Positions 1 to 6,890 of a DNA stretch of 21,482 nt are shown piece after piece. Position 1 is the first letter of the stretch. Each line of letters begins with the position of its first letter. Position numbers and translations under genes: made by a program. The DNA comes from a virus: the IMG/VR virus record IMGVR_UViG_3300020170_000019, positions 1 through 21,482 of that record. One strand, 5' to 3'. A model generated the notes under the pieces. That model saw only the letters and a program-made list of their open reading frames with translations, ran no database searches and had not been told where the DNA came from.

Positions 1-85
1 CTTCTCAACCACAAGGCAGGAAGCTTGCAGCAATGCTGCTAGTTGCTTCCTATCTCATGATTGAGAGTAACCAAGTTGTAGTTGC

Positions 86-181
86 TTACCGAATCCTTCT
101 GCTAAGGAAATACCAGATGCAGCAAGCAAGGGTAGCAATCAGTATCCAGCCAACAGCAAGAAGGAGTAGGCAGTCAAGCAT
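86..181 (-). CDS. 31-residue single-pass membrane peptide
   Basis: This small leftward ORF starts with an ATG inside the last codons of the 78-residue gene (8 bp overlap with that stop) and ends with TAA. The peptide is almost entirely one hydrophobic helix (MLDCLLLLAVGWILIATLAC, then CIWYFLSRRIR), with one acidic residue at the N-terminus and four arginines at the C-terminus. This suggests one membrane-spanning segment with the basic end in the cytoplasm. It has no strong ribosome site of its own, so translation is probably coupled to the gene above it. Small one-pass peptides are common in phage lysis or membrane-remodelling cassettes, but nothing here proves that role. About 85 bases remain to the window edge, holding only a short GCAGCA/TGCTGC inverted repeat near 28-40. 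Function unknown. Confidence 0.5.
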   Translation of the reverse strand: MLDCLLLLAVGWILIATLACCIWYFLSRRIR

Positions 182-410
182 GGGATGTTGCTCCTTGCGA
201 TCGGCAGTCTACACGATACAGCGTTGCAGCAATCGCACGGTCATACACATAGGCGACTACAGCAAGCTTGCGTGCTTCTTCGATTGCGAAGTCTTGCGCA
301 TCAAGGCGAGACAGAAAGCCACGACGATAGTTACAGGCGCCGCGAACAACGCCAGAAGCACAGACAACAACAGTGTAACGGTTAGCAGTTGCGCAGGAAG
401 AAATATTCAT
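174..410 (-). CDS. 78-residue conserved-looking phage protein, unknown function
   Basis: The ATG start is preceded by a GGGAG ribosome site about 8 bases upstream, and the gene lies 14 bases after the 222-residue gene, as expected of an operon. The protein has several cysteines (C6, C17, C26), an arginine-rich middle (residues 24-36) and a mixed C-terminal half with RKLAVVAYVYDRAIAATLYR. I see no membrane segment, signal peptide or familiar motif. Base composition is close to half G+C, like the gene upstream and unlike the A+T-rich rightward genes. Its orientation matches the virion gene at the far end of the window, so it may belong to the late set. Function unknown. Confidence 0.6.
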   Translation of the reverse strand: MNISSCATANRYTVVVCASGVVRGACNYRRGFLSRLDAQDFAIEEARKLAVVAYVYDRAIAATLYRVDCRSQGATSHA

Positions 411-424
411 TCTGGATTCTCCCT

Positions 425-1093
425 TTACAGATTCGCCAACAGTTCAACCGTCTTTTCCGTCTTGAAGCCTTGCACCTTGGACAGAAGCAACTTACGCATG
501 CGATCGCCTTCAGGAGCAAGCACGATTGCCTTCTCCATTTGCTCTGCGATGCGAGGAGCAATGCTGGCTTTTGGGGAAGCAAGCGAAGTTACGAGCGCTT
601 TGTATTGCGTGAGCGCTGCGTCCAAGCGAGATTGTTGCGCAGCATTCATCTCGTTCGGAAGCTTCATTGCGTTCGCAAGTGCAAGCATCAAGTCACTGCT
701 GATTGCAGAATCAAACCAAGCAGCGATTGCATCTTTTGTAAGCCGCTTGCTCAGAGCTTCTGCTTCTGCGTAAGTCTTGAGAGCAGCGTAACCGATCATG
801 CTGTCAGACAGCTGCGTAATCGGTTTCTTTTCCTCAAGCGATTGCAGATACAGAGAACGAATGAGAGCATCTTGCAGGCTTTCCAATTGCTCTTGCATCG
901 CATTCTGCAATTCGACAGGGGAAACTTGCACAGCAATGACGGGAATGCTGACACAGACATTCGCAGGCTTCACGAATCCAACCTCAGGTTGTGAAGGTGT
1001 TTTGAATGTCACAGTTACCAGTCGTTGCCCATCCAGAGGCTTCTCATTGCCGGTATAGCTGCGAACGTCATGCATGCTAGAGACATTACTCAT
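425..1093 (-). CDS. 222-residue phage protein, possibly virion-associated
   Basis: This is the first gene of the leftward unit. The ATG at 1093 follows a TAGGAG ribosome site about 10 bases upstream. The N-terminal third looks beta-rich (GQRLVTVTFKTP, VCVSIPVIAVQVSP) and the rest is alpha-helical and alanine/leucine-rich. There are no transmembrane segments or catalytic motifs. Codons are richer in G+C than in most of the window, a trait shared with the 215-residue gene at 7589. The two proteins share a loose plan: a beta N-terminus, an LTxDAIA segment near the middle, a helical C-terminus and a final LLxNL. Distant homology is possible but not shown. A structural or other highly expressed role is plausible from orientation and codon use. 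Function otherwise unknown. Confidence 0.75.
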   Translation of the reverse strand: MSNVSSMHDVRSYTGNEKPLDGQRLVTVTFKTPSQPEVGFVKPANVCVSIPVIAVQVSPVELQNAMQEQLESLQDALIRSLYLQSLEEKKPITQLSDSMIGYAALKTYAEAEALSKRLTKDAIAAWFDSAISSDLMLALANAMKLPNEMNAAQQSRLDAALTQYKALVTSLASPKASIAPRIAEQMEKAIVLAPEGDRMRKLLLSKVQGFKTEKTVELLANL

Positions 1094-1148
1094 GGGGTAT
1101 TACTCCTAGTGTGAAGTGTGCGCACTCTATCAATGCGAACACAATAGG

Positions 1149-1209
1149 AATGAAAGCGAGAGTAAGAGCAAGGCTTCGCCCTTTGCTTTCATTTGCGGAT
1201 CAGGTCCGC
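1149..1209. repeat. Inverted repeats in the leader of the leftward unit
   Basis: AATGAAAGC (1149-1157) is repeated as its exact complement GCTTTCATT (1185-1193), enclosing a smaller AGCAAGGC/GCC..TTGCT hairpin option. Immediately next is GCGGA (1195-1199) with TCCGC (1205-1209). These could fold in the leftward leader RNA or serve as protein-binding sites. No T-run follows on either strand, so an intrinsic terminator is unlikely. Confidence 0.45.
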
Positions 1210-1378
1210 CTTGCTTCGGGAATCCGCTTCGCTTATGCTGACGGGCCGAAAGGAATAGATAGAGCAAGTACAGCAAGGATATTCTCATTCAAAGCAGAAT
1301 GCAAGAAGTATTTGCAGAAGTCACTCTGTGAGCCTGTGCTATTTGTGTCAGGTGTTCTCTTGTGTCAGCTCGACTCCA

Positions 1379-1406
1379 CCCTTATCCTACCCCCTACCCC
1401 AGCCCC
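1379..1406 (-). other. G-quadruplex-capable tract on the minus strand
   Basis: The plus strand carries C-runs at 1379-1381, 1386-1387, 1390-1394, 1397-1400 and 1403-1406. On the minus strand these read as G4, G4, G5 and G3 tracts with loops of 2, 2 and 8 bases (the 8-base loop contains a further GG). This is close to the usual quadruplex pattern. It lies in the divergent region, on the strand that would be non-template for leftward transcription. Confidence 0.45.
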
Positions 1407-1680
1407 TTCAGAAAGATTCAAGAATGAAAGCACAGAAGTTAGGTAGTAGTATTTTTTATATCTTGAATTTTACAAGTACCCCTCTCTAGACCCCCATTGG
1501 GAAGGAGGAGTACAAGGCGACACAACGGAACATGCGACACAAATGGCACAAGAGAACAGAGGAACACAGTGATTTCTGAGAAGAAGAAGAAAGTAACAGG
1601 AAAAACATTGCTTCCTGCAGGCTTGTAATAAAGAAAGCTACACAACATAACAAGAGAAGCAAACTAAAGTAAAATACTTG

Positions 1681-1709
1681 TTGACAGCAGAAAGGATTTT
1701 TGATAGACT
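1681..1709 (+). promoter_or_regulatory. Sigma70-like promoter for the main rightward unit
   Basis: A perfect TTGACA (1681-1686), a 17-base spacer and TAGACT (1704-1709, four of six matches to TATAAT) are preceded by TG at 1701-1702, giving an extended -10. Transcription would start near 1716, about 100 bases before the first small gene at 1816. This implies transcription by host RNA polymerase from early in infection. Confidence 0.65.
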
Positions 1710-1716
1710 CGGGATT

Positions 1717-1769
1717 CACGTGCAAAAATCGTACGTTACCGTACTGGCATGAGTTTTGCTTGCAAAGCA
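1717..1769. promoter_or_regulatory. Cluster of short palindromes just downstream of the rightward promoter
   Basis: Three inverted repeats lie just after the expected start of transcription: CACGTG (1717-1722), GTACG-TTAC-CGTAC (1731-1744) and TGCTT-GCA-AAGCA (1757-1769). They could be operator half-sites for a repressor or stem-loops in the leader RNA. No U-run follows, so terminator function is not supported. Confidence 0.35.
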
Positions 1770-1815
1770 GGTTAATGTATCTTAAGAAGATTGTATCTAA
1801 AGGAGATTTTATATT

Positions 1816-1965
1816 ATGAGATGGATAATAGATGATGAAGGAGATATTGGTCTTAGTTTTTGGGATATAATTGTATTCATTAAGTACAAACATTCAGTAA
1901 TCATTGAATGGTTTGTAGAATACAATGATGCTCCTAAGTATCTGCAAAGTTCAAACTGGACATAA
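1816..1965 (+). CDS. 49-residue unknown protein, first gene of the rightward unit
   Basis: The ATG follows an AAAGGAG ribosome site by about 10 bases, and this is the first open frame after the promoter at 1681. The protein begins MRWIIDDEGDIGLSFWD and is rich in tryptophan, isoleucine and acidic residues. The central stretch WDIIVFIKYKHSVIIEWFVE could be an amphipathic or membrane-associated segment but is not clearly transmembrane. The first gene after an early promoter in a phage is often a host-takeover or anti-defence protein; that is context only, and the sequence itself gives no function. Confidence 0.55.
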   Translation: MRWIIDDEGDIGLSFWDIIVFIKYKHSVIIEWFVEYNDAPKYLQSSNWT

Positions 1966-1970
1966 ATATC

Positions 1971-2099
1971 ATGTTAGATATTCCCCAAGAGATTCAACAA
2001 ATTCTAGATTATATAGATAAATACAATAGAAAAGAAGCTTACAATCTTCTTTTTCGTGCAATCAAACGATATGGTATGCGATGGGAGTATTTTATATGA
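1971..2099 (+). CDS. 42-residue basic/helical small protein, coupled to the next gene
   Basis: This short ORF starts five bases after the preceding stop and ends with a TGA that overlaps the next ATG (ATGA). The peptide (MLDIPQEIQQILDYIDKYNR then KEAYNLLFRAIKRYGMRWEY) looks like two amphipathic helices. It has no clear ribosome site, so it may be translated by reinitiation from the 49-residue ORF. Coupling on both sides supports it being real. Function unknown. Confidence 0.5.
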   Translation: MLDIPQEIQQILDYIDKYNRKEAYNLLFRAIKRYGMRWEYFI

Positions 2100-3124
2100 A
2101 AGTCCATTGCCAATATAGCGGGATTGATTTTGAATGTAGTTACTTTGCAAACACAAAACTAACTTATGCACATCCTATCTTTACTGCAAGTCCTAAACTT
2201 CTGTTAAGTCGAGTAGGAGACTGGGCTGCAGGAAAATTGAATGAAGAAGAAAGAAGATTACTATTCCTAAGCCTCTTGAATACTACAGAACTTATTGAAT
2301 GGCGATCGGTCGCACTGCCGTCCGATTCTATCGTGCAGAACAACATGGAAGCACTATCTAAATTCGTTGGCTTTATGATAGGCTTACAGAATCCTACAGT
2401 TATCTTCTCTCGCATTGCAATTACTCCTGAAAACAGATATTGTGAAAATGCAAAGTATTGGATTGAAGCTTGGCAACAAGAGAAGCGCAATTTTGATGAA
2501 GGATATAGAGATTCAAGCTTGGCATCTAAACAGATGCGAAGAGAAGAAGCACTTGAGCGTCTTATTAAGAATCATTCTCTTAAAACAGAAGATTACGCCC
2601 GCTTGCTTGCCATATGGACTTGGGAAGCTTGCAATGTTCCTACTGCACTTCGTGAGATATATACAGACATCTTCACCACAAAAAATATCAAGATATATGA
2701 AATTAAAACAGTGGACCTTGAGGACATGTTATCTTATATGGAAGACTCTCTTGATGCTGGAAGCATCTTTGCACATGCAAGCTTCAAGCATGTAAGAACA
2801 CTACTAGCAAAGAATCGTGCAGGACTTGCTTTTGGTCTTGGAATGGAAGACGGAGAGTTTGATAATCTAAGCTTTTCAATTCTTCGTGATACTCCGTTTG
2901 TAGTAGAAGAAGATCCAGTAGGAGAATACAACATGCAGCAGGTTGCAATTACTGCACCTGCAGAAGAACCAGTACAAAGTCAGTATCCATCAAAACTTGC
3001 ATATTTACGAGCAAAATCGGCATGGGAACTAATGCAATCACAACGAAACAAGTCTGCTGCATTTGAAGAAAAGATAGCAAATGCAGTAAAACAGGATGAA
3101 CTTGATAACTTGGAGAATTTATAA
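2096..3124 (+). CDS. 342-residue conserved-looking phage protein, unknown function
   Basis: I chose the ATG at 2096 because it forms an ATGA overlap with the upstream ORF and has GGGAG eight bases before it; a start at 2081 in the same frame is possible but worse placed. The N-terminus, MKVHCQYSGIDFECSYF followed by a HPIF motif, has a Cys-containing 'YSGI' box. The middle is helical with many charged residues, and residues 260-300 are acidic and flexible. The C-terminus is a charged helix. There are no membrane segments or recognised catalytic motifs. The next gene starts on its stop codon (TAATG), and a helicase follows, so it probably acts with early replication. Function unknown. Confidence 0.8.
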   Translation: MKVHCQYSGIDFECSYFANTKLTYAHPIFTASPKLLLSRVGDWAAGKLNEEERRLLFLSLLNTTELIEWRSVALPSDSIVQNNMEALSKFVGFMIGLQNPTVIFSRIAITPENRYCENAKYWIEAWQQEKRNFDEGYRDSSLASKQMRREEALERLIKNHSLKTEDYARLLAIWTWEACNVPTALREIYTDIFTTKNIKIYEIKTVDLEDMLSYMEDSLDAGSIFAHASFKHVRTLLAKNRAGLAFGLGMEDGEFDNLSFSILRDTPFVVEEDPVGEYNMQQVAITAPAEEPVQSQYPSKLAYLRAKSAWELMQSQRNKSAAFEEKIANAVKQDELDNLENL

Positions 3125-3561
3125 TGAAACCTGAAAAACTTCCTATTCGCACCGCTCTTGCTTGTAGCAACTTATGGAAGATTGAAAAATCCGAACGTGA
3201 TCTTTTAGATCGCTTCTTTATCCTTTGGGACTCCGGGGCTCAGTTTCTTAAAGATATTCGTAAACGAGAAGCCCCACGCTACCCTTATGAGAGCGAATAC
3301 TTCCTGCAGCTTGAAGAAGAAGCTACAATTTGGAATATCAAGTTTCTTAAACCTATAGCAGTAATCGAAAAACTGCAGGATAATCAACTTGCTCTTAGTT
3401 TTCGGGAGCATAAGCAGAGTAATTTTCATTGGCTAGTTGTTACAGAATGGAAAGATAGAGAGCGAGAGAAAGAACAAAAGAACGATGAAGCAGATACAGA
3501 TACAGATACAGATACAGATACATATGTAGAAGTTCATCCAAAGGAACTTAGTGATGGATAA
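3124..3561 (+). CDS. 145-residue unknown protein with an Asp-Thr repeat tail
   Basis: The start overlaps the previous stop (TAATG) and the end overlaps the helicase start. The first 110 residues look folded and charged, with tryptophans in SNLWKIEKSERDLLDRFFIL, ATIWNIKFL and FHWLVVTEW. After a charged helix (KDREREKEQKNDEA), the protein runs into five Asp-Thr dipeptides encoded by a hexanucleotide repeat, then ends VEVHPKELSDG. The tail is probably a flexible acidic linker or tail. Tight coupling between an unknown gene and a helicase gene suggests a replication accessory role, but no motif shows this. Function unknown. Confidence 0.75.
   Translation: MKPEKLPIRTALACSNLWKIEKSERDLLDRFFILWDSGAQFLKDIRKREAPRYPYESEYFLQLEEEATIWNIKFLKPIAVIEKLQDNQLALSFREHKQSNFHWLVVTEWKDREREKEQKNDEADTDTDTDTDTYVEVHPKELSDG
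3491..3520 (+). repeat. Hexanucleotide tandem repeat (CAGATA)x5
   Basis: Five perfect copies of CAGATA lie in the 3' part of the 145-residue gene and encode alternating Asp-Thr. The unit is a multiple of three, so slippage would change tail length without a frameshift. Confidence 0.9.
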
Positions 3562-5410
3562 TCGTATATCTCCTGAACGTTTGCAGTATCTTATACAAAT
3601 TGCAGAACTTCGTAAACGAAATCAAAAGGAAAATACAAATGATGATGCCATACACACGAATACAAATGATATACGATCTTCTCAGTCAGAAGAAGATAAC
3701 CCCAAGCTTCTGCAAGAAACTCCTACACAAACTCAACAAACCTTGGAAGAACCAAGAGAAAAAGAAGAAGGAAAAAGAACTCTTGGAGTTGCAAGAGTTG
3801 ATCTTACGCTTAATGCAAAGCAAGAAGAAGCCATCAAACGCGGCATCGCAGGCGAGAACTTTATCCTTATTGGACGTGCAGGAACAGGAAAGACAACTGC
3901 TGCCGGATACCTTGCGCGCGAACTTATCAAAGAAGAAAGTATACCATCGCAATTAGGAAGAAGTACAAAGTATCTGCATTCTGAATCCCCAGGCGTTGCA
4001 ATCCTTAGCTTTACAAACAAAGCAGTTAACAACATTCGTCATGCAATGCCTCTAGAATTCAAACCACATACACTTACAATACATAAAATCCTTGAGTTTG
4101 GTCCTACATTCTATGAAGTATATGATGAAGTTAAAGGAGATTATGTAAAGAAGATGAAGTTTGAGCCTAAGAGAAATGCATTTAATCCACTTCCAAGCAA
4201 CTTAAAACTGCTGATCTTCGAAGAGAGCAGTATGATTTCTGTAGAACTCTTCAATCAGCTTATGGCTGCTTGTCCTCATAATCCTCAACTTATATTTCTT
4301 GGTGACATAAGACAGCTTCCTCCTGTATTTGGAACTGCAATTTTAGGCTTCAAGATGCTTGAACTTCCAATTGTTGAGCTTACAGAAGTCTATCGTCAAG
4401 CACTACGCAGTCCCATCCTTCGTTTTGCTCTTGCAGTAGATGATGGAGAATACAAACAACCTAATTTCTCTCCAAGTTCTGTAGTAAATCCAGAAACTAA
4501 ACGAAAAGAATTTGCAGTAAGTGCTTGGAATGAAGCAGTAGAAGATGGAACTCTTGTAATTCATCCTTGGCAAAAGCCGATTTCTGCTGATCATGCACTT
4601 ATGACAGTAACCAAATTCTTTGAGCAAAGACATAAGAATGGAGTTTGGAACTGTGATGAAGATATGATTCTCTGTCCATTCAACAAGGCTTTTGGAACGA
4701 TTGAAATTAATAAAGGAATTATGCAGTTTCTAGGAGAAGAACGAAAAGCGATAGTATTTGAGATTATTGCAGGATTTAATAAGCATTATCTTGCTGTTGG
4801 TGATAGAGTTCTCTACAACAAGGAAGATGCAATTATTACTGCTATTGCAGTCAACACTGAATACCTTGGTAAGCGTCCTAGACCTGCTAGCATTCATTTA
4901 GATCGCTGGGGGCATATGAGACATGCAATGACAGAAGAAGAATCTAAACAACTGCAGGAAGGAGAATCTGCAGCGTTTGATGTAGATGCTGTAGAGAAGT
5001 TTCTTGAACTTGCAGCAGATAATGTAGAAGAACGAGTTACTTCTGCTTCTCATGTAGTTACTGTGAAGCTAAAATACAGTGATGAAGCAGAAGAAATAGA
5101 CTTAGAAGCTGCAGCAGAAATCAATAACTTGCTGGGAGGTTATGCAATTACAATTCATAAAGCCCAAGGCTCTGAATGGGATAATGTATATCTTCTTATG
5201 CATAACTCTCATGCAGCAATGAATCAGCGAGAATTGCTTTACACAGCAATTACCCGAGCAAAGAAGATGCTATACTTTCTTTGCGAGCCGGATACTCTCA
5301 TTAAAGGAATACAAAGCCAGAAGATCAAAGGCGATACACTTGCAGAAAAGGCAGAATGGTTCAAGGGAAAGAAGGAAGAAATGGATAAGAAAACTATAGG
5401 AGAAAACTAA
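3554..5410 (+). CDS. Dda/RecD-like superfamily 1B DNA helicase
   Basis: This is an ATP-dependent DNA helicase of the Dda/RecD2 type, expected to unwind DNA 5' to 3' during phage replication or recombination. Numbering from a GTG at 3551: Walker A GRAGTGKTT at 108-116, motif Ia-like AILSFTNKAV at 150-159, motif II LLIFEESSM at 220-228, motif III GDIRQLPPV at 251-259, motif IV-like LTEVYRQ at 277-283, motif V region GGYAITIHKAQGSEW at 529-543, and motif VI YTAITRAKK at 564-572. The order and spacing are typical. Motif II has Glu-Glu where Asp-Glu is usual. Residues 20-75 are Asn/Thr/Gln/Glu-rich and probably disordered. I prefer the ATG at 3554 over the GTG three bases earlier because of the AAGGAA spacing. 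The next gene starts on its stop (TAATG). Confidence 0.93.
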   Translation: MDNRISPERLQYLIQIAELRKRNQKENTNDDAIHTNTNDIRSSQSEEDNPKLLQETPTQTQQTLEEPREKEEGKRTLGVARVDLTLNAKQEEAIKRGIAGENFILIGRAGTGKTTAAGYLARELIKEESIPSQLGRSTKYLHSESPGVAILSFTNKAVNNIRHAMPLEFKPHTLTIHKILEFGPTFYEVYDEVKGDYVKKMKFEPKRNAFNPLPSNLKLLIFEESSMISVELFNQLMAACPHNPQLIFLGDIRQLPPVFGTAILGFKMLELPIVELTEVYRQALRSPILRFALAVDDGEYKQPNFSPSSVVNPETKRKEFAVSAWNEAVEDGTLVIHPWQKPISADHALMTVTKFFEQRHKNGVWNCDEDMILCPFNKAFGTIEINKGIMQFLGEERKAIVFEIIAGFNKHYLAVGDRVLYNKEDAIITAIAVNTEYLGKRPRPASIHLDRWGHMRHAMTEEESKQLQEGESAAFDVDAVEKFLELAADNVEERVTSASHVVTVKLKYSDEAEEIDLEAAAEINNLLGGYAITIHKAQGSEWDNVYLLMHNSHAAMNQRELLYTAITRAKKMLYFLCEPDTLIKGIQSQKIKGDTLAEKAEWFKGKKEEMDKKTIGEN

Positions 5411-6093
5411 TGGCGCCTCTTAATGTAGATGCAAAGCAAACTCTTCTCAAAGAAATTCTCAATGAACTTCCTGCAGGACATAAAAGTATTGACTTTTACA
5501 CCAGTCTTTATGAATGGTATGCAGATAAAGGCTTCTGGACAATAAAACAGGAAAAGTATGTAGATGAAGCTATAAATCTTCACACCAAGACTTCTGCGGA
5601 GATTCATAATGAAACACAAATTGAAAAGCCACCAGTATCGGAACTTTTCTTTGACGCAAGAAAGATACGAAAGCTTTTTGACCTTGCTGCAACAAAAATT
5701 AAATATCCTAGCATTCATTTCTGGCGGGACATTGGAGAAATCCAGTTTTATCTCTGTGGAATCAATTCCCGTACGCCTGGATTCATACGGATTACAAACA
5801 GTCAGAAATATCCTAATCAAGAAACATATGCCGAAATCAATCAAGCAGGTAAAGGTTTATTCCGTAAGGATACTTCTGCACGTTTCAAGGAAGAAATACA
5901 AGCAATCTGCGCGAAGCCAGTAGAAGAAGCTAAAGTTAGAGGAATAAAGACAGGTTATTGTTGCTTCTGTTGTACTCCAATACAGACAAAAGAATCTCTT
6001 GCAGCAGGTTATGGACCTATCTGCGCAGGAAACTATGGACTTCCATGGGGAGAAGCACCATCTTCTCCTCAGAAAGAATTGGTGAATATATGA
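5410..6093 (+). CDS. 227-residue protein with a C-terminal zinc-type motif (DUF6011-like)
   Basis: The start overlaps the helicase stop (TAATG) and has AGGAG about seven bases upstream. The C-terminal segment reads GYCCFCCTPIQTKESLAAG at 182-200, then YGPICAGNYGLPWG at 201-214. The CxxC pairs (C184/C185, C187/C188), the serine and the GxGPxCAxxYGLxW ending match the short Cys motif known as DUF6011, seen in phage and actinobacterial proteins of unknown role. Residues 77-165 form a separate region with FRIT- and FYLCG-like strands, perhaps binding nucleic acid. The coupling to the helicase suggests a partner role. The family resemblance is from memory of the motif. Confidence 0.8.
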   Translation: MAPLNVDAKQTLLKEILNELPAGHKSIDFYTSLYEWYADKGFWTIKQEKYVDEAINLHTKTSAEIHNETQIEKPPVSELFFDARKIRKLFDLAATKIKYPSIHFWRDIGEIQFYLCGINSRTPGFIRITNSQKYPNQETYAEINQAGKGLFRKDTSARFKEEIQAICAKPVEEAKVRGIKTGYCCFCCTPIQTKESLAAGYGPICAGNYGLPWGEAPSSPQKELVNI

Positions 6094-6443
6094 ATAAGAA
6101 CGGTACTACGAACACAATCTGCTCTACTTTCTGCTTTCTTACTCTTGTTCTCACTTGCAGCAGTTGTGCAACTCTCAGTAGTCGAGAAGCCGCGGCAGGC
6201 TGTCAAGTTGCAGATATCGCAAGCACTCATTATGCACTCCATCATAATCCTAATGCATTTGAACAAAATCCAATGCCAGTTCCATTGCTTGATGCAATCA
6301 AACTTGCGCTCGCTGCCTACATACAATGGGGAATAAGTAAAGAAGATTGGGAAGGAAGCTGGAGTGGGCTTCGTGCTTTCTTCACTGTACTTGGTTGTGG
6401 AGCAGCAATTAGTAACATTAGAGTAGGAAATCAAAAGCCATGA
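6090..6443 (+). CDS. 117-residue probable lipoprotein or membrane protein (DUF5658-like)
   Basis: I chose the ATG at 6090 for its ATGA overlap with the preceding stop. The N-terminus is an export signal-like stretch (residues 1-26) with a hydrophobic core CFLTLVL followed by TCSSCA, so C23 or C26 could be a lipidated cysteine, though neither is a perfect lipobox. Next comes a CQVADIASTHYALHHNP segment and EQNPMPVP, resembling the D-x-x-[ST]T-x-x-[AL]L...E-x-NP signature of small membrane proteins called DUF5658. Two further hydrophobic stretches (LDAIKLALAAYIQWG and LRAFFTVLGCGAAISNI) are probably membrane helices. A phage envelope protein could serve in superinfection exclusion or lysis; neither is shown here. 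Confidence 0.7.
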   Translation: MNKNGTTNTICSTFCFLTLVLTCSSCATLSSREAAAGCQVADIASTHYALHHNPNAFEQNPMPVPLLDAIKLALAAYIQWGISKEDWEGSWSGLRAFFTVLGCGAAISNIRVGNQKP

Positions 6444-6688
6444 AACAACCTTCTTCAGAAGAACTACGTCAACATCATAAGTATACAGTTACAATCAAAC
6501 AGAAAGAAGCAAGACGCCATGCTTTTGTAATGTTTATTCTTGCAGGCGCAAGGAAGAATATTCTGCATTATCTTCCACAAACAGAATCAATGAAACTAAA
6601 GATTGATAATTTCTTTAGTGAACTCCAGCAGATTGAGTATGCAAACTACAAACGAAATAAGGAGAAACTTGAAGAATGCAAAACTTAA
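6440..6688 (+). CDS. 82-residue charged helical protein, unknown function
   Basis: ATGA overlap with the preceding gene supports the start. The protein is strongly charged and helical (QKEARRHAFVMFILAGARKN, then a Lys/Glu-rich C-terminus), with a short hydrophobic core and no membrane prediction by eye. A nucleic-acid- or protein-binding role would fit such composition, but no motif is visible. Function unknown. Confidence 0.65.
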   Translation: MKQPSSEELRQHHKYTVTIKQKEARRHAFVMFILAGARKNILHYLPQTESMKLKIDNFFSELQQIEYANYKRNKEKLEECKT

Positions 6689-6885
6689 GCGCGCGTGATT
6701 GTAACTCCTGTAAGTTTCAGTACAGTAGCTTTGGTATAGATATCTGCACTCACTATAAAGCACAATATATAACACAAACACAGATTAATGGAGTTGCAAA
6801 AAATAAACACGGTCAACATTCCTGCGCTCACATGCTTAAAGCTATTTGTGGCCCTACTTATTCTCTCTTCCTAAGAAAAGGATAA
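6676..6885 (+). CDS. 69-residue five-cysteine protein (zinc-binding-like, paralogue 1 of 3)
   Basis: The ATG at 6676 overlaps the previous gene by 13 bases and has AAGGAG about 11 bases upstream. Cysteines sit at C9-x2-C12 followed by KF, then C24, C50 and C58-G. The same order C-x2-C-K-[FY] ... C ... C ... C-G recurs in the proteins at 10455 and 11021, so this is a small paralogous family. Such spacing suggests a treble-clef-like or ribbon zinc site using four of the five cysteines. This copy is the shortest and lacks the GxWFE ending of the other two. Function unknown; small zinc proteins of phages often bind nucleic acid or host proteins. Confidence 0.7.
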   Translation: MQNLSARDCNSCKFQYSSFGIDICTHYKAQYITQTQINGVAKNKHGQHSCAHMLKAICGPTYSLFLRKG

Positions 6886-6890
6886 AGACT

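Larger units (their letters stand above)
1094..1815. other. Divergent intergenic region (about 720 bp) between leftward and rightward units
   Basis: No convincing gene lies here. The open frames are short, lack ribosome sites and show no protein-like composition. The left part (1149-1209) has inverted repeats and would form the 5' leader of the leftward unit. The middle has a C-rich tract at 1379-1406 followed by an A+T-rich stretch near 1448-1475 and another C-rich patch at 1479-1495. A purine-rich stretch covers about 1500-1670, and a rightward sigma70-like promoter sits at 1681-1709. The layout fits a bidirectional control region and could host a replication origin, but I see no DnaA-box cluster or iteron array. 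Confidence 0.6.

Noticed and set aside
33-994. Long plus-strand open frames opposite the leftward genes
   Set aside because: They lie antisense to genes with good ribosome sites and operon spacing, and their products are Ser/Arg/Cys-rich shadows.
1323-1368. Possible leftward promoters with CTGACA boxes
   Set aside because: The -35 matches five of six bases, but at 16-18 base spacing the -10 candidates match three or fewer, so no promoter is claimed for the leftward unit.
1382-1390. DnaA-box-like TTATCC sequence
   Set aside because: Only the first six bases agree and there is no cluster, so it does not support an origin.
1111-1446. Open frame of 111 codons on the plus strand in the divergent region
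   Set aside because: No ribosome site, odd composition including proline/threonine from the C-rich tract, and it covers inverted repeats and the quadruplex tract; more likely non-coding.
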